Below the pieces are notes generated by a model that was not told the origin of the DNA, ran no database searches, and saw nothing but the letters and a program-made list of their open reading frames with translations. The position numbers were made by a program, and so were the translations under genes. This document shows positions 18,162 through 25,755 of a DNA stretch of 29,946 nucleotides, piece by piece; the stretch's first letter is position 1, and every line of letters begins with the position of its first letter. The stretch lies in the IMG/VR virus record IMGVR_UViG_3300008116_000326, positions 1 through 29,946 of that record, one strand, 5' to 3'. The DNA is from a virus.

Positions 18162-19148
18162 TTAGTGAGCCCAAACATCACCCCAATCTCCTGATAAAGA
18201 ACCTTTAGCATAATCGGTTGCTCTGTTCTCAAAGAAATTTGTGTGTGTTGGTGCATTAATCATTTCTTCTACCCATGGTAGTGGATTTCTTTTCACTTTA
18301 AACTGGCCTTTGAGTCCTAAAGAAATTAATCTTCGGTCTGCAATATAACGAATATACTTCTTAACATCTTCTGCTGTTAAATCTTCCATTGGCCCCATTT
18401 GAAAAGCCAAGTCAATAAACTTATCTTCTAATTCTACCATGCGTTCAGCAATGGTATATAAACGACCTTTTAGTTCATCGTTCCAAATTTCACGATTTTC
18501 TTCTATGTATGTGCGGAATAATTTAATCATATTCTCGGTGTGTTGAGTTTCGTCAACAATAGACCAAGTAACAATTTGACCCATACCTTTCATCTTACCG
18601 TGGCGTGGGAAGTTCAACAACATAATAAATGATGAGAACAATTGCATACCTTCGGTGAAGGCAGAGAATGTAGCAATGTGTGCTGCTGTGTTTTCTTTGG
18701 TTGTATTTTGTTCAGCAATATTCAATACATAATCATGCTTCTCTTTCATCTCGGCATATTCCATAAACTCATTGTATGTTGTTTCTGGTAAACCAAGAGT
18801 TTCAATCAAATGTGAATATGCGGCCACATGAAGTGCTTCACGAGCAGCAAAGCCCAACAACATCATTCGTATTTCAGGCTGAGGGAAATAAGGCAGATAA
18901 TTATTAACATAACCGCCAGCAACGTCAATGTCTCCTTGGGTAAAGAATCGGAAGATGTGTGTGAGAAATTGTTTTTCTTCTTTGGTGAGTTTTTTCTTCC
19001 AATCTTTAACATCTTCGAGCATTGGTACTTCAGAGTGTAACCAGTGAGATTGCTCATGCTTAAGCCATGCATCATAAGCCCAAGCATAATTAAAAGGTTT
19101 AAAATATGAACGTTCATCGGTCATCCTTGATTCTGTTTTCTTAATCAT
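18162..19148 (-). CDS. nrdB: Ribonucleotide reductase class Ia, beta subunit (328 aa)
   Basis: Class I beta subunits carry a diiron centre and a tyrosyl radical that starts reduction of ribonucleotides in NrdA. All ligands are visible: D73 (TQGDIDV), E104 and H107 (REALHVAAY), E166 (FTEGMQ), E200 and H203 (DETQH). The radical tyrosine Y111 follows H107 by four, as Y122 follows H118 in E. coli NrdB. The length (328) is near the usual 340-375. It is the last of the nrdA-iscU-erpA-nrdB run and starts 11 bp after the carrier gene. Confidence 0.9.
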   Translation of the reverse strand: MIKKTESRMTDERSYFKPFNYAWAYDAWLKHEQSHWLHSEVPMLEDVKDWKKKLTKEEKQFLTHIFRFFTQGDIDVAGGYVNNYLPYFPQPEIRMMLLGFAAREALHVAAYSHLIETLGLPETTYNEFMEYAEMKEKHDYVLNIAEQNTTKENTAAHIATFSAFTEGMQLFSSFIMLLNFPRHGKMKGMGQIVTWSIVDETQHTENMIKLFRTYIEENREIWNDELKGRLYTIAERMVELEDKFIDLAFQMGPMEDLTAEDVKKYIRYIADRRLISLGLKGQFKVKRNPLPWVEEMINAPTHTNFFENRATDYAKGSLSGDWGDVWAH

Positions 19149-19159
19149 TCTTCTCTCTA

Positions 19160-19483
19160 CTATATGTTAAATGAGGAACCGCAACCGCAGGTACCTTTAA
19201 CTTCGGGGTTTGTTATAACAAATTGTGAATTAAATTTTTCTTCTTTATAATCTAATGTTGCTTCCATTAAATATTGTGCTGACATAGAATCAACAAATAC
19301 TTTAACATCATCTTTTTCAATCACAAAATCATCTTCTTCTTGGGTTTCATCAAAACTAAACTCATATTGAAACCCCGAACAACCTCCACCTTTTACAGAC
19401 ATTCTTAATGCCATATTAGGATTCTTTTCTTCTACAATCAAATCTTTTATTTTACTAAATGCATTATCGGTTACTTTAACCAT
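19160..19483 (-). CDS. A-type Fe-S carrier, ErpA/IscA-like (107 aa)
   Basis: The HesB/IscA family passes iron or Fe-S clusters from scaffolds to target proteins. The three conserved cysteines are present: C35 in GGGCSGFQYEF and C99-G-C101 in GTCGCGSSFNI. ITNPEVKGTCGCGSSF reads closer to ErpA than to IscA by memory. Length is normal for the family. The gene begins 1 bp after iscU and sits just upstream of nrdB. AAGGTATAAA precedes the ATG. Confidence 0.9.
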   Translation of the reverse strand: MVKVTDNAFSKIKDLIVEEKNPNMALRMSVKGGGCSGFQYEFSFDETQEEDDFVIEKDDVKVFVDSMSAQYLMEATLDYKEEKFNSQFVITNPEVKGTCGCGSSFNI

Positions 19484-19484
19484 T

Positions 19485-19868
19485 TTATACCTTACATGAA
19501 CATTTAAGTTCGTAATCTTTTATTGCTGCTTTAATCGCATCTTCCGCAAGAATTGAACAATGTATTTTAACGGGAGGTAAAGCCAACTCTTCAGCAATTT
19601 GGGAGTTTTTAATTTGACCAGCTTGTTCAAGTGTTTTGCCTTTAACCCATTCGGTAACAAGTGAACTACTAGCAATAGCAGAACCACAACCATACGTTTT
19701 AAATTTAGCATCTGTGATGATACCATCAATTACCTTAATTTGTAATTTCATCACATCACCACAAGCAGGAGCACCGACCATACCAGTACCTACGGTATCA
19801 TCTATTTCTATCTTACCTACATTTCTTGGATTCTCATAGTGATCCAATACTTTTTCTGAATATGCCAT
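19485..19868 (-). CDS. iscU: Fe-S cluster scaffold IscU (127 aa)
   Basis: IscU builds Fe-S clusters on three cysteines, with sulphur from IscS. All key residues are here: C36 (PACGD, with D38), C61 (TYGCGSA), H103 and C104 (KIHCSIL); LPPVK (97-101) is the HscA-binding motif. It reads very like E. coli and beta-proteobacterial IscU from memory, including MAYSEKV.DHYENPRNVG. The tail ends ELKCSCKV, two extra cysteines that bacterial IscU usually lacks. The start follows the NrdA stop directly; the GAAGGA in NrdA's last codons serves as ribosome-binding site. No IscS, HscA or HscB is seen. Confidence 0.95.
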   Translation of the reverse strand: MAYSEKVLDHYENPRNVGKIEIDDTVGTGMVGAPACGDVMKLQIKVIDGIITDAKFKTYGCGSAIASSSLVTEWVKGKTLEQAGQIKNSQIAEELALPPVKIHCSILAEDAIKAAIKDYELKCSCKV

Positions 19869-21659
19869 TTATCCTTCGCAAGCTATACAATCGTTACCTT
19901 GAGCAATTTGTGTCATATCTAGCTCTTTGATAACATTTCTCTCAATCTTCTTAGATACTTTATCTGCCTTACCAATCTTTTCAGAACGGCAGTAGTAAAG
20001 TGTTTTCAGTCCTTTTTTCCATGCCATAAAATGAATGGCGTGAATATATTTAATGTGTGCATCTGGCCTAAAGAATAGATTTAGTGATTGTGCTTGGTCA
20101 ATATATTGTTGTCTATCACCAGCCAATTCAATAACCCATCGTTGGTCAATTTCCATGGATGTTTTAAATACATCTTTATCGTGTTGTGACATCCAATCCA
20201 AATGTTGAACAGAACCATCATTAGCAATAATGGATGACCAAACATCATCGTACCATTCGGCCGATTTATCATGTGATAGTTTAGTAATTAATTCATTTAA
20301 CCAACGATTCTTATTTAAGAAGGATCCCGAAAGAGTATCTTGTCGATAAGCGTTAGCACGGTAAGGCTCAATGCTAGGGCTAGTATTACCCATGATAATT
20401 GAAGAGGATGCGTTTGGTGCAATAGCCATAAGGTGACTAAAACGATTGCCAGTTCCCACCGCATCAGGAGCCTCACCTCTTTCCAGTCCAAGTTCTTTAT
20501 TCGCAACATCTAGTCCCTCTCGAATAGATTTGAAAATACGGTTGTTGGCAACTTTGGCCATAACACCTTCAAAAGCGATTCCGTTACGCTGTAGATAAGC
20601 ATGAAACCCGAGAGCACCAATGCCAATAGAGCGCTCTCGTTGAGCGGAGTATCTAGCACGACTGATACTGTCAGGAGCATTATCAATGAAGTAATTGAGC
20701 ACGTTATCAAGCATCTCAGCAACGTCTTTAAGAAATAGTTTGTTATCTTTCCATTCATCATATGTCTCCAAATTTAAACTCGATAAACAACATACTGCTG
20801 TTCGCTGTTCATTGGTGGGTAAAATAATTTCAGAACAAAGATTTGATTGATGTACTTTTAATCCCAAATCTTTTAAGTGTTGTGGTAATTTATTGTTGCT
20901 TGTATCGATGTAATGAATGTATGGTTCACCTGTGTGCATACGCAATTCGAGAATCATTTGCCATAACATTTTCGCTGATACAGTTTCACGAACTTCGTTT
21001 GATGCTGGATCAACTAACTTCCAAGAATCATCAAATTCGGGATCCAACATAGATTGTTCAATGATGTGCATGAACTCATCGGTGATATTAATACCATGGT
21101 GTAAGTTCAAACAACGTTGATTTTGGTCGCCTGTCGGCTTTCGCATTTCGAGGAAAGATATAATATCTGGATGACTTATATCTAAGTAAGCAGCATACGA
21201 ACCCCTGCGAGTACGGCCTTGCCGATATGCCAAAGAACTCGCATCATAAATTTTGAGATGTGGCATAACACCTGTAGACTTGTCATCAGCAGAACGAATA
21301 CCAAAGCCGATACCGACTCCGCCACCCAACATAGACAGCCAATTAGTTTCTGATAGATTATCAACTAATCCCTCTGCAGTATCTTCAATATAATTAAGGA
21401 AACATGATATAGGCATCCCACGCTTACTACGACCAAAACTGAGAATGGGAGTAGAATAACTGAGCCAATGCTTACTGCTGTATTCATATAATCTTTGTGC
21501 ATGGTCTGGATTGCTCCCAAAGGTTTTTGATACAAAGGCGAATCGGTGTTGTGGACTTTCTTCATCTTCCCTCATGTAACTTTCTTTTAATCGTTTGATG
21601 CCTAATTCGTCAAAAAGTTTATCTTTTTCTAAATCAATTTTAATTCCTAGATATTCCAT
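19869..21659 (-). CDS. nrdA: Ribonucleotide reductase class Ia, alpha subunit (596 aa)
   Basis: The catalytic subunit makes deoxyribonucleotides for phage DNA. Active-site pieces are visible: C86 (ISCFLN; the C225 equivalent), N273-L-C275-S-E277 (the N437/C439/E441 equivalents), C290 (AVCCLSSLN; C462), the tyrosine pair Y555-Y556, and the C-terminal C591-IA-C594 for thioredoxin-type reduction. E. coli NrdA is 761 residues; the missing N-terminal part is the ATP-cone, so dATP shut-off is probably lost. The frame opens at 21728, but ATG 21659 after AAGGTGAAT is preferred. Confidence 0.92.
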   Translation of the reverse strand: MEYLGIKIDLEKDKLFDELGIKRLKESYMREDEESPQHRFAFVSKTFGSNPDHAQRLYEYSSKHWLSYSTPILSFGRSKRGMPISCFLNYIEDTAEGLVDNLSETNWLSMLGGGVGIGFGIRSADDKSTGVMPHLKIYDASSLAYRQGRTRRGSYAAYLDISHPDIISFLEMRKPTGDQNQRCLNLHHGINITDEFMHIIEQSMLDPEFDDSWKLVDPASNEVRETVSAKMLWQMILELRMHTGEPYIHYIDTSNNKLPQHLKDLGLKVHQSNLCSEIILPTNEQRTAVCCLSSLNLETYDEWKDNKLFLKDVAEMLDNVLNYFIDNAPDSISRARYSAQRERSIGIGALGFHAYLQRNGIAFEGVMAKVANNRIFKSIREGLDVANKELGLERGEAPDAVGTGNRFSHLMAIAPNASSSIIMGNTSPSIEPYRANAYRQDTLSGSFLNKNRWLNELITKLSHDKSAEWYDDVWSSIIANDGSVQHLDWMSQHDKDVFKTSMEIDQRWVIELAGDRQQYIDQAQSLNLFFRPDAHIKYIHAIHFMAWKKGLKTLYYCRSEKIGKADKVSKKIERNVIKELDMTQIAQGNDCIACEG

Positions 21660-21712
21660 ATTCACCTTGTTGTTATTGTTGTTGAATTTAATTCTAAATC
21701 TGATGTGATATG

Positions 21713-22792
21713 CTAAACTTTCTTCCAATTCACGAATTCCATCTTTGCTCTAAGATTTATGAAGGTATTTTTATTTACAATATCTTGAATTTCATCCAAT
21801 GAAAAATCAGAGTCCAACACCATATCGTTAATATCTTTTTCTTTAATATATTCTGGCCATATAACAACATTAAAATGGTTATCTATGGCGTGTTCCATCT
21901 TTGCGACTATTTCTTTGTTACGAGGTTCATTATCGAACACCAGAACCACATTGGACTTGTCCACGCAATCGGTGACCGATTCTAAATTGGAGTCTGCTGT
22001 TGCTATTGCGTTATCTAAAAACATTGAATCAATTGGACCTTCAGTAACATAAACCATTAACTCTGTGTTAGCTCTATCCATGCCAAACACTTTTTTATTA
22101 TCATCATGTAGCTTCAATGTTATGTATCTAAGCTTGGATTCGCCTAACGCTCGCCCCTGAAGTGCGACCAAGTTCTTTTCTTTATCATAAAACGGTATGA
22201 CGAGCCGGCGGTCTTTCTCTTTAAGGTTTGTGTTCTCAATCCCAAGACTTTGTATGAAGGCTGCGAAATCTTCCGCATAGTATAGTTGCGAGTGAAAGGT
22301 CTTTGGAATCCGTCTGTCATGAACATAGCCCTTAGCAAAATGCGCCTCTGGTAAACTGTCGATTGATGGAAGTTCCAATGCTTTCTTAAAAAACGGTTTC
22401 TCTGTTTTGAAATCTTCAAAGTCCGGCTTAGGATAGTTGTTGTTTCCTGTTAATGACGGTTTCTCTGTCTTGAAATCTTCAAAGTCAGGCTTGGGATAGT
22501 TGTTGTTTCCTGTTTCTCCATTTTTATATCTTTCAAGTTGATACTCTTTTACTAGGCTTTCGTCTACTAATTTTAAAAAATTATAAAATGTAGTTGATAC
22601 GCCACAATTATGACACATATAAAAATAGTCATTTTGTTTGCGGTATACAAAACCACGGGATTTAGTTTTATTCTTTTGGGAATCGCCACACAAAGGACAC
22701 CTGAAGTTATAGAGGTCGTCTTTTTTCTTGGCGAACCTTGGCAACTTAGGTGACATGCGCAACAGGAAAGTCCTGTCAATAAAAACACTCAT
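21713..22792 (-). CDS. T4 gp61-like DNA primase (359 aa)
   Basis: An N-terminal zinc site C32-PL-C35 ... C60-HN-C63 is followed by a linker, a toprim-like VTEGPIDSMFLDNA near residue 255 and an acidic LVFDNEP near 286. This is the layout of T4-type primase, which makes RNA primers with the helicase. An exact-sense duplication is visible: residues 94-112 repeat at 115-133 (TGNNNYPKPDFEDFKTEKP). The DNA copies differ at three synonymous sites. It directly precedes nrdA. Confidence 0.85.
   Translation of the reverse strand: MSVFIDRTFLLRMSPKLPRFAKKKDDLYNFRCPLCGDSQKNKTKSRGFVYRKQNDYFYMCHNCGVSTTFYNFLKLVDESLVKEYQLERYKNGETGNNNYPKPDFEDFKTEKPSLTGNNNYPKPDFEDFKTEKPFFKKALELPSIDSLPEAHFAKGYVHDRRIPKTFHSQLYYAEDFAAFIQSLGIENTNLKEKDRRLVIPFYDKEKNLVALQGRALGESKLRYITLKLHDDNKKVFGMDRANTELMVYVTEGPIDSMFLDNAIATADSNLESVTDCVDKSNVVLVFDNEPRNKEIVAKMEHAIDNHFNVVIWPEYIKEKDINDMVLDSDFSLDEIQDIVNKNTFINLRAKMEFVNWKKV
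22394..22513 (-). repeat. 63-bp tandem duplication inside primase gene
   Basis: Two copies of a 63-bp unit: the first 57 bp at 22457-22513 match 22394-22450 except for three silent changes. The encoded 19 residues are identical. The duplicated unit lies in the linker between the zinc and toprim-like parts. Confidence 0.85.
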
Positions 22793-22810
22793 AATATAGA
22801 AACCAATTAA

Positions 22811-23230
22811 TTATTTAATAAACTTGACTATTGTATCAGGATTTACGTGTGAAATCAACCATGAGATAGCAATAATACCACCGGCTAACATCCACTTCCA
22901 TTTGAGTAAGGCATCTAGAGCATCCTTCTCTTGTTTGTTATGGTCACTCATATCTTTACGGAGAGATTTGAATTCTTCCATAATTTCTTTGTTGGAAGTT
23001 TCCATTTTGTCCAAAACGGTATCTATTCGCTGATGTATCTCTTTGATATCGGCTTCCGTTTCTAGTCTACGATTATCCATGTTTGTGTAAACCTTTGCAA
23101 TATGGCGGTCGTGTTGATCCACCAGTTTTTCTATGACCTGATCCATTTTATTACAAAGAGCAGATAAAGTCAATACTTGTGTCTTTAAAACACCAACATC
23201 AACTTTGATTTCTGAGATATCGTCTGCCAT
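22811..23230 (-). CDS. Coiled-coil protein with C-terminal membrane anchor, holin-like candidate (139 aa)
   Basis: Residues 1-105 are charged and helical (e.g. HQRIDTVLDKMETSNKEIM), then KWKWMLAGGIIAISWLI (about residues 109-127) is one membrane span. This 'long cytoplasmic coiled coil plus tail anchor' is found in XhlA-like and other phage lysis accessory proteins. It precedes primase and follows the lysis block, so the lysis role is inference from neighbours. Confidence 0.55.
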   Translation of the reverse strand: MADDISEIKVDVGVLKTQVLTLSALCNKMDQVIEKLVDQHDRHIAKVYTNMDNRRLETEADIKEIHQRIDTVLDKMETSNKEIMEEFKSLRKDMSDHNKQEKDALDALLKWKWMLAGGIIAISWLISHVNPDTIVKFIK

Positions 23231-23231
23231 T

Positions 23232-23408
23232 TTATTTCTTCTTATCTGGTACTTTTGTACCTTCTAGTTTCTTGTGTGTTTTAACATTCTTACACACTTC
23301 CTTTTTGGTTTTTTCATCTACACGGCAGACTTTCTTTACCACGGCTTCAGCATAAGAAACTTGTGAAAAACAAAACACTAAACCCAATGAAATTAATAAC
23401 TGTTTCAT
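23232..23408 (-). CDS. Secreted small basic protein (58 aa)
   Basis: MKQLLISLGLVFCFSQVSYA is a signal peptide with likely cleavage after ALA-type SYA (residue 20). The mature part is very lysine-rich (VVKKVCRVDEKTKKEVCKN) with a cysteine pair 12 residues apart, so a small disulphide-bonded periplasmic protein is likely. ATTTTCCTTTGG complement gives AAGGAAAAT before the ATG. Function unknown. Confidence 0.6.
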   Translation of the reverse strand: MKQLLISLGLVFCFSQVSYAEAVVKKVCRVDEKTKKEVCKNVKTHKKLEGTKVPDKKK

Positions 23409-23409
23409 T

Positions 23410-23529
23410 TTATTTTCCTTTGGTTATCATAGCCTGGATTTTTGCTTGAATTGCTTTAGCCCAAAATGGTTGTGGAAAATTCCAACCTACAAATGCGCCG
23501 ATTGCAATCCAAAAAATTGTATCTAACAT
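23410..23529 (-). CDS. Small membrane protein (39 aa)
   Basis: The product starts MLDTIFWIAIGAFVGWNFPQ with PFWAKAIQAKIQAM after: one hydrophobic helix then a basic amphipathic one. I recall similar MLDTLFWIAIGAFIGW peptides in T4-like cyanophages. It lies between the holin-like gene and a secreted protein. Function unknown. Confidence 0.6.
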   Translation of the reverse strand: MLDTIFWIAIGAFVGWNFPQPFWAKAIQAKIQAMITKGK

Positions 23530-23537
23530 GATTGTCC

Positions 23538-23924
23538 TTATAGTTCAGGTTGTGATGCTGGTGGTGGAGCAAATTTTCCACCCATGGTTGTTGGCGTTGG
23601 TGTAGGTGGTGTTGCAACAAAAGCAGGAGATGTTACACCACTAAAACTTGGTACAGGCGTCTGCATATTGTTTGCAGTAGTACTAGCCACTTTCTCTTGT
23701 GTTCTACCAAAAGCAGCAATACCAAGAACTGCACCCATAGCAAGGTGAAATAATCCTGCACCTTGTAATGTTAGTGGTTGCCATTGGTTGTGTACCTGAC
23801 CATGATTTACAGCTTGAAGTATACTCCATAAAACAGGAAATATAACCATATCAAACATACAGACAACCATATACATCCAACCCATGGCAGGACGCCAGCG
23901 CTTTTGCATCCAATCTTCTGCCAT
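23538..23924 (-). CDS. Putative holin, 2-3 transmembrane family (128 aa)
   Basis: The product starts MAEDWMQKRWRPAMGWMYMV and has hydrophobic spans near residues 14-36 and 53-71, then a proline/threonine-rich cytoplasmic or periplasmic tail (TPPTPTPTTMGG). The WMQ.KWRP.M.W.YM start is what I recall for the 2-3 TM holin family of T4-like phages. It overlaps the endolysin stop by 1 bp, the position expected for a holin that releases the leaderless endolysin. Confidence 0.7.
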   Translation of the reverse strand: MAEDWMQKRWRPAMGWMYMVVCMFDMVIFPVLWSILQAVNHGQVHNQWQPLTLQGAGLFHLAMGAVLGIAAFGRTQEKVASTTANNMQTPVPSFSGVTSPAFVATPPTPTPTTMGGKFAPPPASQPEL

Positions 23925-24547
23925 TATGCCCCCAAAATATGTTTAGCGTGTTCATAATGTTTAATTCTATCATCAAGTCCAATCGTACCACCATTGATAC
24001 GTTTAGTTAATGTTAAGATATCTTCTTTATCAGCCCATTGATTGAGATTATTTGATTCCCAAAACCAGCAAGCTGATTGTGCAGCACCTTCAAATGTTTG
24101 TAGATATTCTGGCACATCTTCAACATTCATTTCCAGACTATCTGCAAACGATTGGTAATTACTCTTACCGGTCAGTTGAATTAGACCACGACCACAGTAA
24201 CGGAAACCATCACCAGACGCTTCATCTCCATTACCCATACGATTAGCGTAGACCTTATTGGCAATCGCTTCCTGTTTGTTTGGAAGGCTTGCGTATTGAT
24301 TGGCAATCTCATCATTAGGGAAATACTTACCAAATATCTTGCGTAATGTGGCAGCCTTGTAATTCAAATTTTCTTTGAGAGCTGTGAACCCACCAGATTC
24401 ATGAGCACATTGAGCAATGAAAGCCGCAATACGTTGAGGAGTATTAATCTCATAGTCAGGCAACAATTGTGAGAGAGCCTCATACCATTGGTCAATATAT
24501 GGGTTATTTGGCAGTAATTGCTGTAATTGTTCTTTAGTTAATTGCAT
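23924..24547 (-). CDS. GH19 chitinase-like endolysin (207 aa)
   Basis: Glycoside hydrolase 19 signatures are present: catalytic E50 (AHESGGF) and E59 (KENLNYK), followed by the ANRMGNGDEASGDGFRYCGR stretch, RGLIQLTGKSNY and the C-terminal INGGTIGLDDR. It probably cuts peptidoglycan glycan strands at lysis. No signal peptide is seen, so export depends on the holin. The length fits phage GH19 endolysins. Confidence 0.9.
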   Translation of the reverse strand: MQLTKEQLQQLLPNNPYIDQWYEALSQLLPDYEINTPQRIAAFIAQCAHESGGFTALKENLNYKAATLRKIFGKYFPNDEIANQYASLPNKQEAIANKVYANRMGNGDEASGDGFRYCGRGLIQLTGKSNYQSFADSLEMNVEDVPEYLQTFEGAAQSACWFWESNNLNQWADKEDILTLTKRINGGTIGLDDRIKHYEHAKHILGA

Positions 24548-24756
24548 TATGCTATGGCTCCGGCCAATTCAACTGCAGTAACTAATGTTTTATAAATGTC
24601 TTGATTTCTCTGTAAGGCCGCTGCATTTTCGTTTATTTTTCCAACAATGTTTAAATCATTAATCAATTCTTTAAAATCGGCTGCAGAAAGCTGACCTAAC
24701 TCGTATTGTTGTTGATATGATTGTGCTAATTGTGATACTTGTAATAAGTCATTCAT
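24547..24756 (-). CDS. Small helical protein (69 aa)
   Basis: The product starts MNDLLQVSQLAQSYQQQYEL, then GQLSAADFKELINDLNIVGK and a hydrophobic end (TAVELAGAIA). This QLSxxDFKELxxDL form resembles small helical proteins found next to lysis genes; role unknown. It overlaps the endolysin start by 1 bp and the upstream lipoprotein's stop by 4 bp. Confidence 0.6.
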   Translation of the reverse strand: MNDLLQVSQLAQSYQQQYELGQLSAADFKELINDLNIVGKINENAAALQRNQDIYKTLVTAVELAGAIA

Positions 24757-25130
24757 TTGGGTTTACTCCCGGTAACTTGTTGAATTCGTTCTGCCGTTTT
24801 CTCTATGATATTTAGTTTTGCCTTGCAGTAAACTTGACCTATAGGCGGTTCTTTATCGTATAATTCTGTAACTAGTCTTAATAAATCAGCATTTAACTCA
24901 TTATTCTGTCGATTTCTTGGAAGATACTGGCTGAAGTTTTTTAATTCTACCGTGGTGAGATATAAATTCTTTACAGTAGATTCATCACAAATTTTTGATG
25001 TTTGAGCAATAGTTCTAATCTTATTAACCAAAGCATATTCATTGGTGTCATAACTGGCTACCCACAAATCTTGTAGTGTTGAACATCCTGTTATTAAACT
25101 AACAGATAAAATAACTAATAATTTTTTCAT
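24753..25130 (-). CDS. Lipoprotein (125 aa)
   Basis: MKKLLVILSVSLITGC is a type II signal peptide with lipobox LITGC (Cys16). The mature domain is helical with two further cysteines (KICDES, VYCKAK). Outer-membrane anchoring is likely. In a lysis block it could assist spanin work or alter host surface exclusion; neither can be shown from sequence. Confidence 0.65.
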   Translation of the reverse strand: MKKLLVILSVSLITGCSTLQDLWVASYDTNEYALVNKIRTIAQTSKICDESTVKNLYLTTVELKNFSQYLPRNRQNNELNADLLRLVTELYDKEPPIGQVYCKAKLNIIEKTAERIQQVTGSKPK

Positions 25131-25474
25131 AGTTTCTTCTTCTCAACAAATTCATTATATTCTTTTAGTGCTTCTGCTGGCATAGGTTCAAAACGAACAC
25201 CTACTGCCAAAATACAATATTTTTGTTCTTCTACTTTTTCTACAACTGAAAATGATCCTGTTTTTGAATTGACAAAAATTACCAGTGAGTTGAAAATTGG
25301 AACACCTAACACAAGAGAATTCAATGCACGAATAAACGGAATTTCATCAAACTCACCTACGAGATTGTATATGTTCTCTTTGTTTACACAAGAAATTGTG
25401 CGAGTTTCGTTCATTACCTCTTGAGAAAATACAAGATTAGGTATCATGCATAAAAGAATTAACAGTTTTTTCAT
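25127..25474 (-). CDS. Exported protein (115 aa)
   Basis: MKKLLILLCMIPNLVFSQEV is a signal peptide (cleavage likely near residue 18). The mature part has cysteines at TISCVNKEN and QKYCILAVG and alternating strands, a probable small disulphide-linked periplasmic domain. ATGA overlaps on both sides show it is co-translated with the two lipoprotein genes. Function unknown. Confidence 0.6.
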   Translation of the reverse strand: MKKLLILLCMIPNLVFSQEVMNETRTISCVNKENIYNLVGEFDEIPFIRALNSLVLGVPIFNSLVIFVNSKTGSFSVVEKVEEQKYCILAVGVRFEPMPAEALKEYNEFVEKKKL

Positions 25475-25755
25475 GGGTTTAAAGCTTTCTGCTGTCTAGC
25501 CCAATTCTGAAATGCCTCATGTTTGGCTTTCAATTCATGGTAGAGACCATAATTTTTAACAATAATGGTTTCAGCAGTTGATAGTTCTACTTTACCTTCC
25601 GGTAGAGTTAGTAGGTTTGGTACCGGTTCCATTAGTTCCTGTGGTGGTGTTGGGAACGGTATCTTTAGCGGCGTGATTGAGCACGCTTGTAAAAGAACTA
25701 GGCAAGTTACACAAAGCGTCATCTTTAGTGTTAATAGATTGTATAATTTTTTCAT
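25471..25755 (-). CDS. Outer-membrane spanin subunit (Rz1-like lipoprotein, 94 aa)
   Basis: The signal peptide ends in a lipobox LLQAC (Cys25), followed by a proline-rich stretch (TPLKIPFPTPPQELMEPVP), typical of o-spanins. It starts inside the i-spanin gene in another frame: the two share 164 bp (25592-25755), as Rz/Rz1 pairs do. After host peptidoglycan is cut, i- and o-spanins fuse the inner and outer membranes. Confidence 0.75.
   Translation of the reverse strand: MKKLYNLLTLKMTLCVTCLVLLQACSITPLKIPFPTPPQELMEPVPNLLTLPEGKVELSTAETIIVKNYGLYHELKAKHEAFQNWARQQKALNP

Noticed and set aside
19869-21728. Longer NrdA start at 21728
   Set aside because: The added 23 residues (with an Asn run) overlap primase and lack a ribosome-binding site; AAGGTGAAT precedes 21659.
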